The position numbers and the translations under genes are program-made. DNA of 64,000 bases from DASSNU01 sp035701265 (GTDB lineage: Bacteria > Gemmatimonadota > Gemmatimonadetes > Gemmatimonadales > Gemmatimonadaceae). Shown one piece after another: positions 9,194-18,553 of the stretch. Every line of letters starts with the position of its first letter. Positions within the stretch are counted from its first letter, which is position 1. The notes under the pieces were generated by a model. It did not search any database, was not told the origin of the DNA, and worked only from the letters and a program-made list of their open reading frames with translations. Location of the stretch: assembly GCA_035701265.1 (NCBI GenBank), contig DASSNU010000004.1:23786-87785 (forward strand), read 5' to 3'.

Positions 9194-10252
9194 TCACGCG
9201 ATCCAGCGCGCCGGCGGCCGGCGCGGCACGTGACCCGCCGCGGCGTGCGCGTACACCCGCTCGTACTCGCGCACCATCCGCTCGCGCGCAAAGCGCTGCA
9301 CGGCGCACGCGCGACAGGCGAACCGATCCACGACATCCAGCGGACCGCCGGGACGGATCACCTCCGCCATCTCGTCCACGTCCCGCACGATGTAGCCGGT
9401 CACCCCCGGCTCTACCAGCTCGGTCACGCTCCCGCGCGCGAAGGCGACCACCGGACAGCCGGCGAGCATCGCCTCGATCATCACGAGGCCGAACGGCTCG
9501 TCCCACGTGATCGGCATGAGCAACGCGCGCGCGCCACGCAACAGGGGGACCTTCTGGTCGACGCCGATGCGTCCCAGATAGCGTACGTGCGGCCGGTCGA
9601 GCCGCGGCTGCACCTCGCGCGCGCCGAACTCCCGATCCGGCGGATGCACCTGCCCCGCCACGCGGATCGGCACTCCCGCGCGCTCGGCCGCGTCGATGGC
9701 CCGGTGCACGCCCTTCACCTCGGCAAAGCGCCCGATAAACGTCACGTAGTCGCCCGCGCGCGGTGCGCACTCGAACCGGTGCACATCCAGCCCGTGATGG
9801 ACGACCGTCACCTGCGGCAGCGTGATCTCGCGCCGTGCCTGATCGTGCGAGATGGCGACGTAGTGCGCATCGGGAAAGTAGCGATAGAAGGCGGACAGTG
9901 CCTCGTCACGCACATGGTGCATGGTGTACACGAGCGGAAGCGTGGGAGTGAGCCTCGCGTACGCGAGCACTCCCGCCGAGTGCGCGTGGACGACGTCGAA
10001 GTCTTCCTCCAGCACCTGCTGTAACGCCCAGGTCGTGTGATTGATCTCGGTCATCACGTCGGGCGGCCACTGCGCTTCCCCGTAGAGATACCGCAACTCA
10101 CCGGACACCGCGGAATCTCCGGTGGCGAAGAGCGTGACATCGTGGCCGCGCGCCACCAGCCCTTCCACCAGCTCGTAGATCACCAGCTCGGTGCCGCCAT
10201 AGTCCCGCGGTGGCACGGCGACGAACGGGGTGGAGATCATCGCGATCTTCAT
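9194..10252 (-). CDS. Glycosyltransferase family 4 protein
   Basis: 352 residues from the ATG at 10252, where homology begins (MKIAMISTPFVAVPPRDYGG with the GGTE loop of GT-B enzymes). The longer frame upstream is Arg/Pro-rich and not protein-like. The C-terminal domain has the nucleotide-sugar-binding region EPFGLVMIEAMLAGCPVVAF (E-x7-E motif). The middle has FIGRFAEVKGVHRAI, the usual domain-linker signature. It is a retaining, cytosolic NDP-sugar transferase; acceptor unknown. No strong Shine-Dalgarno. It precedes the debranching-like enzyme and may be cotranscribed with it. It is divergent from the GHL10 gene. Confidence 0.88.
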   Translation of the reverse strand: MKIAMISTPFVAVPPRDYGGTELVIYELVEGLVARGHDVTLFATGDSAVSGELRYLYGEAQWPPDVMTEINHTTWALQQVLEEDFDVVHAHSAGVLAYARLTPTLPLVYTMHHVRDEALSAFYRYFPDAHYVAISHDQARREITLPQVTVVHHGLDVHRFECAPRAGDYVTFIGRFAEVKGVHRAIDAAERAGVPIRVAGQVHPPDREFGAREVQPRLDRPHVRYLGRIGVDQKVPLLRGARALLMPITWDEPFGLVMIEAMLAGCPVVAFARGSVTELVEPGVTGYIVRDVDEMAEVIRPGGPLDVVDRFACRACAVQRFARERMVREYERVYAHAAAGHVPRRPPARWIA

Positions 10253-10516
10253 GCAATTGGGTCCATCCAGATGAGGGTCGGGTCCGGGGTGCGGCGCGGG
10301 TCTACGCGATCGTGGGCGGCAGGGGCCACGCGCCGCTCGACGGGCGCTGCCGCGTGATGGCGTGAGCTCCATCACGCGCTGCGCCGGCCCAACTGCAAAA
10401 CGCACGGGCGGTGCCAGCCCGCGCCGGCAGTGTGTGATCGTCGCGCGGGCTCCGCGGCATCCACGCCGGCTCCGCGCGCCGCGGTTGCGCGCGAGCGCCG
10501 CCGTCGTCCTGGCAAC

Positions 10517-11743
10517 GTGTCCGGTGTGCCTCGTCTCTCACGCCCGGCGGCGGCCGCGCTCGCCGTGCTCGGTGCGCTCGCGGCGTCCGCGTCCACCGCG
10601 GCCGCGCAGCTTCCCGCGGAAGGGCGCGCACTCTGGGTGAACCGCTTCGAGTACGACTCGCCGGAGCGGATCGCGCACATCATGGAGCGCGCGGCCGGCG
10701 CGGGATTCAACATCGTGTACTTCCAGGTGCGCGGCGCGGCGGATGCCTTCTACCGCTCCGACCTCGAGCCGTGCGCCGTGCTCCTCTGCGGCCATCTGGG
10801 GGGCACGCCACCGTACGATCCGCTGGACATGGCCGTGCGCGAGGCGCATCGCTACGGTCTCCAGTTGCACGCCTGGCTCAACGCGCTCACCGGACTTCCC
10901 GCCGGAAGCGCCGCGGTCTGCGCCACGCTGCGCACCTCCGACCCGGGACACCCGGACCACATCCTGCTTCGCCATCCGGAGTGGGTGATGCTCGATCGTC
11001 GCGGGCGCCAATTCCCCTGTCCGAACAGCGAGGAATACGTCTGGCTCTCCCCCGCCTACGCGGGCGTGCGATCGCAGCTCGCCGCCGTCGCGGCCGACAT
11101 CGTGCGACGCTACGCGGTCGATGGCATTCACCTCGACCGCATCCGCTACCCCAGCGCGGACTGGTCGTACGATGCGGCCAGTCTCGCGCTCTTCGGCGGC
11201 CAGCCGGAGGAGCACCCTGCCGAGTGGGATGCGTTCCGCCGCGCACTGGTGAACGCCACCGTGCATGAGACGTTCGACAGCGTCACCGCGGTGCGCTCCG
11301 GCGTGGTGCTGAGCGCGGCAGTGTGGGGCGTCTACGACGACCGCTGGCGCTGGCACACCGAAGAAGGGCGCGACGACCTGATGCAGGACCCGCGCGTGTG
11401 GGCGCGCGAGGGATACCTCGACGTGGTCGTCCCGATGACGTACCTGCGCGTGAAGGGCGCCTACTGCGCGCGCGCCGATTGGGTGTGCGCTGTGGACGAT
11501 CACGTCACGAGCGTGCAGGAGACGCTGGGGCACGATGTGTACGTAGGGATCGACGCGGGGCAGGGGACGCGCGCGGTGGTCCGGGAGATCCGGCTCGCGC
11601 GCCGCCACGGCGCGCGCGGCGTCGCCATCTACTCGGTGGGCGCTATCGAGAGCGCGCGGATGTGGAACGCCATCGCCGCTGCGTTCCGCGAGGCTCCACC
11701 TGCGACGACGCGCGCCGCGGGCGCGAGCGACGCACCGCGGTGA
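10517..11743 (+). CDS. Secreted GHL10-family (DUF187-like) glycoside hydrolase
   Basis: 408 residues if begun at GTG 10517; GTG 10526 is almost equally possible. Both give a signal peptide of hydrophobic Ala/Leu ending at AAAQ, whereas the longer frame adds an Arg/Pro-rich stretch. The body is a TIM-barrel of the glycosyl-hydrolase-like 10 family (EGRALWVNRFEYDSPERI, NIVYFQVRG, HAWLNALTG, VDGIHLDRIRYPS). Related proteins cleave peptidoglycan glycan or polysaccharides in the envelope. Two Cys pairs would allow disulfides in the periplasm. It is divergent from the GT4 gene. Confidence 0.85.
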   Translation: MSGVPRLSRPAAAALAVLGALAASASTAAAQLPAEGRALWVNRFEYDSPERIAHIMERAAGAGFNIVYFQVRGAADAFYRSDLEPCAVLLCGHLGGTPPYDPLDMAVREAHRYGLQLHAWLNALTGLPAGSAAVCATLRTSDPGHPDHILLRHPEWVMLDRRGRQFPCPNSEEYVWLSPAYAGVRSQLAAVAADIVRRYAVDGIHLDRIRYPSADWSYDAASLALFGGQPEEHPAEWDAFRRALVNATVHETFDSVTAVRSGVVLSAAVWGVYDDRWRWHTEEGRDDLMQDPRVWAREGYLDVVVPMTYLRVKGAYCARADWVCAVDDHVTSVQETLGHDVYVGIDAGQGTRAVVREIRLARRHGARGVAIYSVGAIESARMWNAIAAAFREAPPATTRAAGASDAPR

Positions 11744-11925
11744 CAGCGCTCGTGTGCGGCGCCACCCCCTGACGGACTGGCGCGGCCCGCTCCGCGGTGA
11801 CATGTTGCTCCCCCCTCTTCTCCGCGTGCCACCGTGTCCCTGTGCACGGCAGCACGGCGGACGATGCACGCGGCGCTGCCGCGAGTGAGCGGCGCCGGCG
11901 TTCACACTTCACGCGGGACGGTCGT

Positions 11926-12426
11926 ATGCAGAGAACGGTCGTCGCAGCACTCACCGCGGCAGCGCTTGCCGCATCGTTGGCGTGTCGGGGCTCGGAGGCA
12001 CGCGCAGGCAGCGCGGCACTCTCGCAGGGCGCGATCGATTCGGTGGAGGCGCTCGACTCCGCGTTCACGGCCGCGATGAACCACCACGATACCGCCGCCG
12101 CGGCCGCCCAGTACGCGGACGATGCGGTGGTCATGCCCCCGGGCATGCCGCGCGCCGTCGGACATGACGCCATCGCGAAGCTGTTCGCGTCGTTGGGCGA
12201 CAGCACGGTGCGGATGCAACTCGTGGGCGATGAAGTACACGGGGCCGGCGACGTCGCCTTCCGCACCGGAACGTACACGGTTTCCACGCAGTCGAACGTG
12301 GTGGAGCAGGGACGGTATCTCACCGTCTTCCAGCGGCAGCACAACGGGAGCTGGAAGATCACGCACGACATGTGGAACTCGGAAACACCGCCGCCCAGCC
12401 GCCCGCCCGCCGGCGCCACCCCCTGA
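11926..12426 (+). CDS. Small lipoprotein with SnoaL/DUF4440-like fold
   Basis: 166 residues from the ATG at 11926. The start gives a lipoprotein signal (AALAASLACRG, lipobox before Cys). The mature part has the NTF2-like pattern of DUF4440 proteins: an N-terminal helix with VEALDSAFTAAMNHHDT, ADDAVVMPPGMPRAVGHDAI, then strands ending in GSWKITHDMWN. Such domains bind small hydrophobic ligands or act as minor isomerases; no function can be assigned. It ends just before a 12-bp perfect hairpin that separates it from the convergent ADOP gene. Confidence 0.8.
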   Translation: MQRTVVAALTAAALAASLACRGSEARAGSAALSQGAIDSVEALDSAFTAAMNHHDTAAAAAQYADDAVVMPPGMPRAVGHDAIAKLFASLGDSTVRMQLVGDEVHGAGDVAFRTGTYTVSTQSNVVEQGRYLTVFQRQHNGSWKITHDMWNSETPPPSRPPAGATP

Positions 12427-12436
12427 GCACCCCCTA

Positions 12437-12464
12437 CCGGCGGAGGGCACGCGCCCTCCGCCGG
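12437..12464. terminator. Bidirectional hairpin terminator between convergent genes
   Basis: Perfect 12-bp inverted repeat CCGGCGGAGGGC / GCCCTCCGCCGG with an ACGC loop, placed 10 bp after each of the two convergent stop codons. There is no T-tract on either side, as is common in very GC-rich genomes. Confidence 0.8.
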
Positions 12465-12474
12465 AGGTGACGCG

Positions 12475-14907
12475 CTACTCCACGCGCATCGCGATCACCG
12501 GATCCACTCGGCTCGCGCGTCGCGCAGGCGTGATCACGGCGACCGCGGCCGCCACCAGCATCACGAGGATGGCCGCTCCCCACGCGGTCACGTCGAGTGG
12601 CGACACATCGTACAGCATGGCGCCGAGCAGCCGCGTAGCGGCAACGCCTCCGGCGATGCCGATCACGACGCCCGCCGCCACGATCCGGGCGCCCTCCAGC
12701 CCGATGAGCCGCACCACCCCAGCGCGCGAGCTCCCCAGCGCGCTCCGGATGCCGATCTCCCGCGTGCGCTGCGCCACGGAATAGCTGAGCACGCCGTACA
12801 GACCGGCGATCGTGAGGATGATCGCCACGCCGGCGAACGACCCCAGCAGACTGAAATAGAAGCGCGGCTCGCCGAGCGAGCGTGCGATCACGTCGTTCAT
12901 CGGCATGATGTCCGACACCGCCGCCTGCGGATCCACGCCGCGGATGGCCGCCGTCACCGTCGCGATCACGGCGCGCGGGTCGCCGCGCCGTACGCGCACC
13001 ATGAGCGGGAAGGTGCTCGATCCACCCGTCTGCCGGTACGTCCAGTACATCTCCGGCGCCGGCGGCGCGACGGGCCCCGCGTTCTTGATGTCGCTCACCA
13101 CGCCCACGATCGTCGCGAACGATGTGTCGGTGACGTAGAAGCGCATCCCTACCGCCGACCGCCCCGGAAAGTCGCGCTTGGCCAGCGCCTCGTTCACCAC
13201 GACAACGAGTGGCGACTCCGGACGGTCGTCGTCGCTCTCGCGCAGCAATCGTCCCTCCAGCAACCGCTGCTCGGTGACGGAGAAGAAGTCCGGCGTCACC
13301 AGACGCTGCTCCACGATGGGCTGCTCGGTGGGATTGTCCGCGGGTTGCCCCTCGTAGCGAATGTTCGAGTTGATCCCCCACGCCCGATACGGTACCGCGT
13401 TGATCGCCGCCACCGCCTGCACACCGGGGACGGAGCGCACCGCCTCCAGCGCCGGCTCGAGAAAACGCGCCACTTCCGACTGATTCTGGTATTGCTGTGC
13501 CGAGACGATCACCTGCATCGAGAGCACCCGGCCGGGATCGAACCCGGGATCGCTGGCCAGAAGCGTGGCGAACGCCTTGAGCACCAGCCCCGCGCCGATG
13601 AGCAACAGCAGCGACAATCCGATCTCTCCCACCGCAAGAAGCCGCAGCACGCGATGGTGCTCGCGCCCCGCTCCGCCGCCGCGTCCTCCCCGCAGCGCGT
13701 CCTGCGGGTCCACGGTCGCGCTGCGCAGTGTCGGCACCACGCCGCAGATGAACGCGGTCACCACGGAGATCGCCAGCGCGAACGCGAGCACGCGGCCGTC
13801 CAGCGCCAATCCCTCCAGTTGGGGGAGCCGCGCCGCCGCCAGTCGTCCAATGCTCCCGATCGCGATGCGCGCGATGCCCAGTCCGAGGATCACCCCGGCC
13901 GCGGTGAGCAGCGCGCTCTCGATCAGCGCGGGACGCAACAGGTCGCGGCGCGTGGCGCCGAGCGCCGCACGTACTCCCAGCTCGCGCCGGCGCTGCACGC
14001 CGCGCGCGAGCAGCAGCGCGGCCACGTTCGTGGCGGCGATGAGCAGCACGAGCCCCACCGCGCCGAGCAGCAGGAGCAGCGGTTGACGCACCTGCTGCAC
14101 GTTCTCTCCCACGAGCGGTGCCACGCGCAGGTTCTCGCCGTTGAGCTCCGGATACGCGCTCGCCAGGTTGGCGAAGATGCCGCGCATCTCCGTCTGCGCC
14201 GACTGCACCGTGGCCCCCGGCGCGAGCCGGCCGAGCATGGAGAGATAGTTCTGCCGGCGCAGCGCGAGCTGCTGCGATGAAAGCCGGAGCGGAAGCCAGA
14301 GCTCGGGGCGCACGATCCGCGCGCCGTGCGGAAAGCGGAAGTCCGGCGTGGTGACGCCCACGATGGTGGTCGGCTCGCCGTCGATGAGCATCGTGCGTCC
14401 CACCACGGCGGGGTCGCCGCCAAAGCGCTGCCGCCAGAAATCATCGCTCATCACCGCCACGCGCGGTGCGTCGGTGCGGTCGTCGGCGGGCCCGATCAGA
14501 CGGCCCACCTGCGCGCGCGCACCGAGCATGCTGAACAGCGACCCGCTCACCGCGAGCCCGGACGCGCGAACCGCATCCTGCGGCAACGTGAGGAGGACCG
14601 GCCTGTACGTGAACGCCGACAACTGCTCCACCTGCCGCGATGCGCGCGCGAGATCCACGAAGTTCGGCGCCGACTCCGGCCACGTGCCCTGCGCCCCGCT
14701 CTGCGGCGTGATGCGGTGCACGGCGACGAGGCGTTGCGGGTTGCGCAGCGGGAACGATTGCAGCAGCGCGCGGCTCACCGCGCTCGCGATCGCGGTCGTG
14801 GCGCCGATGCCGAGCGCGAGACAGAGCACGGCGCAGATGCTCACGACGGGCGACCGGACCAGCGCGCGCGCGGCGCGCCGCACTTCGGCGAATCGAACGG
14901 CGTACAC
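12475..14907 (-). CDS. ADOP-type ABC transporter permease (MacB/FtsX-like, duplicated)
   Basis: 810 residues from a GTG with GAGG 7 nt upstream. A helix at about residues 20-45 is followed by a MacB-PCD periplasmic domain and an FtsX block of three helices (about 265-400). A second copy of PCD plus FtsX follows, ending in ITPARRASRVDPVIAMRVE. This duplicated architecture without its own ATPase is the ADOP (acidobacterial duplicated orphan permease) family, abundant in Acidobacteria and Gemmatimonadota. Such permeases probably couple to a separate MacB-type ATPase to move envelope lipoproteins or drugs. The 3' end is convergent with the SnoaL-like gene. Confidence 0.92.
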   Translation of the reverse strand: MYAVRFAEVRRAARALVRSPVVSICAVLCLALGIGATTAIASAVSRALLQSFPLRNPQRLVAVHRITPQSGAQGTWPESAPNFVDLARASRQVEQLSAFTYRPVLLTLPQDAVRASGLAVSGSLFSMLGARAQVGRLIGPADDRTDAPRVAVMSDDFWRQRFGGDPAVVGRTMLIDGEPTTIVGVTTPDFRFPHGARIVRPELWLPLRLSSQQLALRRQNYLSMLGRLAPGATVQSAQTEMRGIFANLASAYPELNGENLRVAPLVGENVQQVRQPLLLLLGAVGLVLLIAATNVAALLLARGVQRRRELGVRAALGATRRDLLRPALIESALLTAAGVILGLGIARIAIGSIGRLAAARLPQLEGLALDGRVLAFALAISVVTAFICGVVPTLRSATVDPQDALRGGRGGGAGREHHRVLRLLAVGEIGLSLLLLIGAGLVLKAFATLLASDPGFDPGRVLSMQVIVSAQQYQNQSEVARFLEPALEAVRSVPGVQAVAAINAVPYRAWGINSNIRYEGQPADNPTEQPIVEQRLVTPDFFSVTEQRLLEGRLLRESDDDRPESPLVVVVNEALAKRDFPGRSAVGMRFYVTDTSFATIVGVVSDIKNAGPVAPPAPEMYWTYRQTGGSSTFPLMVRVRRGDPRAVIATVTAAIRGVDPQAAVSDIMPMNDVIARSLGEPRFYFSLLGSFAGVAIILTIAGLYGVLSYSVAQRTREIGIRSALGSSRAGVVRLIGLEGARIVAAGVVIGIAGGVAATRLLGAMLYDVSPLDVTAWGAAILVMLVAAAVAVITPARRASRVDPVIAMRVE

Positions 14908-14982
14908 AGGGAGACCTCGGGGTTGGCAGGCGACGGTGAGACAGTACGTCCGCGGAAAGCGTTGCGTTTCGCGCGCCGCCTG

Positions 14983-16611
14983 CTACCGGAGCCCGCGCGG
15001 GGTGACCGCGCGCTCCGCCGCGCCGAGCGCGATGTCCACCGCCAGCGCCAGCAGCGCGGCCGGGATCGCGCCGGAGAGGATCATCCGCGTGTCCGCGAGC
15101 GAGAGGCCGGAGACGATGGGTTCCCCCAACCCGCCGGCGCCGATGAACGCGGCCAGCGTCGCCGTGCCCACGTCGATCACCGCCGCGGTGCGGATGCCGG
15201 CCATGAGAATCGGCGCGGCGAGCGGAAGCCGCACCTGCCGCAGCACCTGCGCGGGAGTCATACCGAGCGCGGTGGCCGCGGCGACGGCGTCCGGATCGGC
15301 ATCGCGCACGCCGGTGTACGTGTTGCGCACGATCGGGTAGAGCGAATAGAGAAAGAGCGCCACGAGCGCGGGCACCACGCCGATCCCGATGAGCGGGATC
15401 ATGAACGCCAGAAGCGCGATGCTCGGGATGGTTTGCAGAACACCAATCGCGCGCACCACACCCTCCGCCGCACCACGGCGCCGCTCCAGCGCGAGCCCGA
15501 TGGGCACCGCCACGAGCACGGCCGCGAGTAGGGAGACACCCGTGAGCACGAGATGCCGCCCCGTACGCCGCGCGATCGCCGCGCGCTCCTGCCACAGATA
15601 CGCCGCGAGCGTGCCGCGTGTAGCCCGCACATCATCGGCGCGCGCGGACGTGTCCGTGCCGGCGGTCTGCACGGTCGCACTGCTCGTGAGCCCGAGCGAG
15701 GCGAGCGCGTCGCGCGCCACCCGCGCCACCGGAACACCCTCCACCTCCACGCGCTCGTTCCACGCGCGCATGGAGTCCACGCCGATGCGCCCGGAGAGAA
15801 GTGTGAGCGCGGCCACCGCGCCCGGCATCTCGCGCGCGAGCGAGGCGCTCACCAGCGCAGCCGCCTCGTACGGGGGAAAGAAGGCGCGATCGTCGCGCAA
15901 CACCACCAGATCGTAGCGGCGGATGAGCCCGTCGGTGGAGTATCCGTCCACCACGTCCACCTGGCCGGCGGCGAGCGCGCGATACTTCACGGAGGACAGC
16001 AGCGGACGCACGCGCGCGAAGCGCATGCCGTAGCGCGCGCGCAATCCGGGGAGCCCGTCGGCGCGTCCGATGAAATCCGCCGAGAGTCCGGCGGAGAGCT
16101 GCGGCGCCGCGCGCGCCAGATCGCTCAACGTGTGCAGCCCGTACCGCTCTGCCGTCTCGCGGCGCACGGCAATGGCGTACGTGTTCTCGAATCCCAGCGG
16201 TGGCAGCCAGCGCACTCCGTACCGCGCGGTGAACTGGCGGGAGACCTCGTCGTACACCGCGCGCGCATCGCCGCGCGGCTCCTCGTGCAGGATGGCGAGC
16301 AGCCCGGTGCCCGTGTACTCCGGGTACACGTCCACGGCCCCCGCGCGCAGCGCGCTGAAAGCGATCTCCGTGGCACCGAGACCGGGGCGGCGCTCCACGC
16401 GGTACCCGCGCGACTCGAGTAGCTGCGAGAACATCTCCGCCAGGATGTACGACTCGCCGAACGGCTTGGAGGCGACCACGATCGCGCGCGACGAAGACGG
16501 AGACGTACGTGGTTGGGCATCCATGGTGCGCACCGCGGACACGAGCGCCGCCGTCGCGATGACGCCCGCCACACACGCGCGCCGCGTCACGCGGGACAGC
16601 GCGCGTCTCAC
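14983..16611 (-). CDS. OpuC-like osmoprotectant ABC transporter: substrate-binding protein fused to permease
   Basis: 542 residues starting at a GTG that overlaps the upstream ATPase stop by 4 bp (GTGA). After a membrane-targeting segment (about 10-30), residues 38-300 form an OpuAC/OpuCC-type binding domain (SKPFGESYILAEMFSQLLE, GLGATEIAFSALRAGAVDVY, PEYTGTGL). Residues 320-540 form a BPD permease (PIGLALERRR, LQTIPSIALLAF, NTYTGVRDADPDAVAAATAL as the EAA-like coupling loop, AFIGAGGLGEPI). The fusion order is binding domain first, permease second; EgtU-type fusions that I know have the permease first. It should import a quaternary amine such as glycine betaine, choline or ergothioneine. Confidence 0.88.
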   Translation of the reverse strand: MRRALSRVTRRACVAGVIATAALVSAVRTMDAQPRTSPSSSRAIVVASKPFGESYILAEMFSQLLESRGYRVERRPGLGATEIAFSALRAGAVDVYPEYTGTGLLAILHEEPRGDARAVYDEVSRQFTARYGVRWLPPLGFENTYAIAVRRETAERYGLHTLSDLARAAPQLSAGLSADFIGRADGLPGLRARYGMRFARVRPLLSSVKYRALAAGQVDVVDGYSTDGLIRRYDLVVLRDDRAFFPPYEAAALVSASLAREMPGAVAALTLLSGRIGVDSMRAWNERVEVEGVPVARVARDALASLGLTSSATVQTAGTDTSARADDVRATRGTLAAYLWQERAAIARRTGRHLVLTGVSLLAAVLVAVPIGLALERRRGAAEGVVRAIGVLQTIPSIALLAFMIPLIGIGVVPALVALFLYSLYPIVRNTYTGVRDADPDAVAAATALGMTPAQVLRQVRLPLAAPILMAGIRTAAVIDVGTATLAAFIGAGGLGEPIVSGLSLADTRMILSGAIPAALLALAVDIALGAAERAVTPRGLR

Positions 16612-17372
16612 GCCGCCACTCCGGCGCGCGCGAGCAGCTCCGCAACGTACGGCGTGGTCGGATGCGATCGCACCTCGTCCGGCGTCCCCTCCTGCACGAT
16701 CTCGCCCGCGCGCAGCACGGCAAGGCGGTCGGCGAGGAGCATCGCCTCGCGCAGGTCGTGGGTGACCAGCACGCAGGTGACCGGATGGTCCCGGCGCACG
16801 TCGAGGAACGTGCGCTGCGCATCGGCACGCGTGATCGCGTCCAGCGCGCCGAACGGCTCGTCCAGCAAGATGACCTCGGGGCGCGGTGCGAGCGCGCGCG
16901 CCATCGCCACGCGCTGGCGCTGCCCGCCGGAGAGCGCGCGCGGATACCGTCCCCCCAGCGCAGTGGCGTCCAATCCCACCATGGCCAACGCATTCTCGGC
17001 GCGTGCGCGGGCGTCGGGCGCGCCACGCAGGCGCGGCACGAGCTCCACGTTGCGCAGCACCGTCCAGTGCGGGAGCAGTCCCCCTTCCTGCGGCACGTAT
17101 CCCGTATCGCGGCGCAGCACGGTCGTGTCCATCTCGCGCACGTCGCGCCCGTGCACGAACACCGTGCCCGTGTCGGGATCCACGAGTCGATTGAAGCATC
17201 GGAGCAGCGTCGTCTTTCCCGAGCCGCTCTCCCCCACGAGCGCGACGCACGCGTGCGCCGGCACGGCGAGCGTCACGCCACGCAGCGCCTCCACGCTCCC
17301 GAAACGCTTCCACACGCCGCGCGCGTGCAGTGCGGGAGGAGCGTTCCCCGTCGATGCCCTCGGCGCTGTCAT
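16608..17372 (-). CDS. OpuCA-like ABC transporter ATP-binding protein
   Basis: 254 residues. The ATG at 17372 has GGAGG 8 nt upstream; ATG 17390 is the alternative. Walker A GESGSGKTT, Q-loop VPQEGGLL, signature LSGGQRQR and Walker B VILLDEPFGALD are intact, followed by the H-loop THDL. It lacks the C-terminal CBS pair found in many OpuCA/ProV proteins, so ionic-strength gating through CBS is not expected. It is the first gene of a two-gene operon with the fused binding protein/permease. Confidence 0.9.
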   Translation of the reverse strand: MTAPRASTGNAPPALHARGVWKRFGSVEALRGVTLAVPAHACVALVGESGSGKTTLLRCFNRLVDPDTGTVFVHGRDVREMDTTVLRRDTGYVPQEGGLLPHWTVLRNVELVPRLRGAPDARARAENALAMVGLDATALGGRYPRALSGGQRQRVAMARALAPRPEVILLDEPFGALDAITRADAQRTFLDVRRDHPVTCVLVTHDLREAMLLADRLAVLRAGEIVQEGTPDEVRSHPTTPYVAELLARAGVAA

Positions 17373-17671
17373 GGATACGACCTCCGTCATCGATGCAGGC
17401 GCCCACCCGGCCTGCCACGTATCACGCGGGAGAGAAGCCTCGAGCGAAACGTGTCGGCCGGCGTGCGACGCGGGGCATCTTACGCGTGCCCGCCGTGCCC
17501 CGCCACCGCGCCGCGCTCGGATAGAGCGCTCCCTCGAGCTCCCGAACGCGTGCCGGGACCACCGCGCGTCTCGCCTCGCTGCAACCACCGGCCCGGTGCC
17601 GCTGTCCCACTCCTGTCAGTGCCTGCGCTCAGATACGATTCTCACAGCGCCCACCTACAGGAGCTGTCGCG

Positions 17672-18532
17672 ATGCCGATATCCCTCTCCCGCGCGATCCG
17701 ACGCGCGATCCCCGCGCTCCCGGCCTGTCTCGCTCTCGTGATCGCCGCAACCGCCGCGGCACAGCAGAGCGACGATGACTGGCTCGAGCGCTGCCGGCGC
17801 CAGTCCCACGACGACGACCGCGCGCACGCGTGCGAGGTACGACACACCGGGCTCGCCGCGACCGGAGCGGTGCAGGTGAACGGTGGGACGGACGGCGGTG
17901 CGTCCGTCCGCTCCTGGGATCGCGACAGCATCGACATCTCCGCGCGTATCCAGACGAGTGCCGAATCCGACGAGCGCGCACGCGAGTTGGCACGCGACAT
18001 CCGCATCGTGACCACCGATGGTCACATTCGCGCCGAGGGGCCCGACTTGCAGGAGCATGACGAATCGTGGAGCGTGGTCTTCATGCTGAGCGTGCCGCGG
18101 CACACCGACGTCGATGTCACCGCCGTCAACGGACCGGTGAGCGTGCGTGGCGTGACCGGCCGGATGTCGCTCCAAACGACGAACGGCCCGGTGGCGCTCA
18201 GCGAGGTGGGCGGCGACGTCACCGCGCGCACGACGAACGGGCCGGTGGTGGTGCGGCTCGCCGGCGACCGTTGGGACGGAAATGGCCTGGATGCGGAGAC
18301 GACGAACGGGCCGGTGGTGCTACGGATTCCGGAGAACTACTCGGCGCAGCTCGACGTGGGGACGAGCAACGGGCCCTTGGTGCTCGGCATCCCGATCACC
18401 GTGCAGGGGAGGATCCACTCACATGTCACCACCCAGTTGGGATCGGGCGGCGCGTCCATTCGCGTGATGACCACCAACGGGCCGCTCCGGCTCGAGCGCG
18501 CCTCGACCGGGCAGGAGGGCGGCGAGGAGTAG
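17672..18532 (+). CDS. Exported DUF4097-type beta-strand repeat protein
   Basis: 286 residues from an ATG with AGGAG 8 nt upstream. A signal peptide ends at TAAAQQ. The second half is built of short repeats centred on T-x-NGPV (VNGPVSVRGV, TTNGPVALSEV, TTNGPVVVRL, TTNGPVVLRI, TSNGPLVLGI, TTNGPLRLER). These predict stacked beta-strands as in DUF4097/adhesin-like domains of periplasmic or surface proteins, and the family often occurs with envelope-stress or lipoprotein genes. A related protein with a GNG repeat lies 2 kb downstream (20608). Function unknown. Confidence 0.82.
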   Translation: MPISLSRAIRRAIPALPACLALVIAATAAAQQSDDDWLERCRRQSHDDDRAHACEVRHTGLAATGAVQVNGGTDGGASVRSWDRDSIDISARIQTSAESDERARELARDIRIVTTDGHIRAEGPDLQEHDESWSVVFMLSVPRHTDVDVTAVNGPVSVRGVTGRMSLQTTNGPVALSEVGGDVTARTTNGPVVVRLAGDRWDGNGLDAETTNGPVVLRIPENYSAQLDVGTSNGPLVLGIPITVQGRIHSHVTTQLGSGGASIRVMTTNGPLRLERASTGQEGGEE

Positions 18533-18553
18533 CGCTCTTCGGCGCGGGGCGCG

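Noticed and set aside
14983..17418. An 811-residue continuous frame running through the ATPase gene
   Set aside because: Its first 270 residues are the wrong frame of the ATPase; the fused binding protein/permease begins at the GTG at 16611, which overlaps the ATPase stop.
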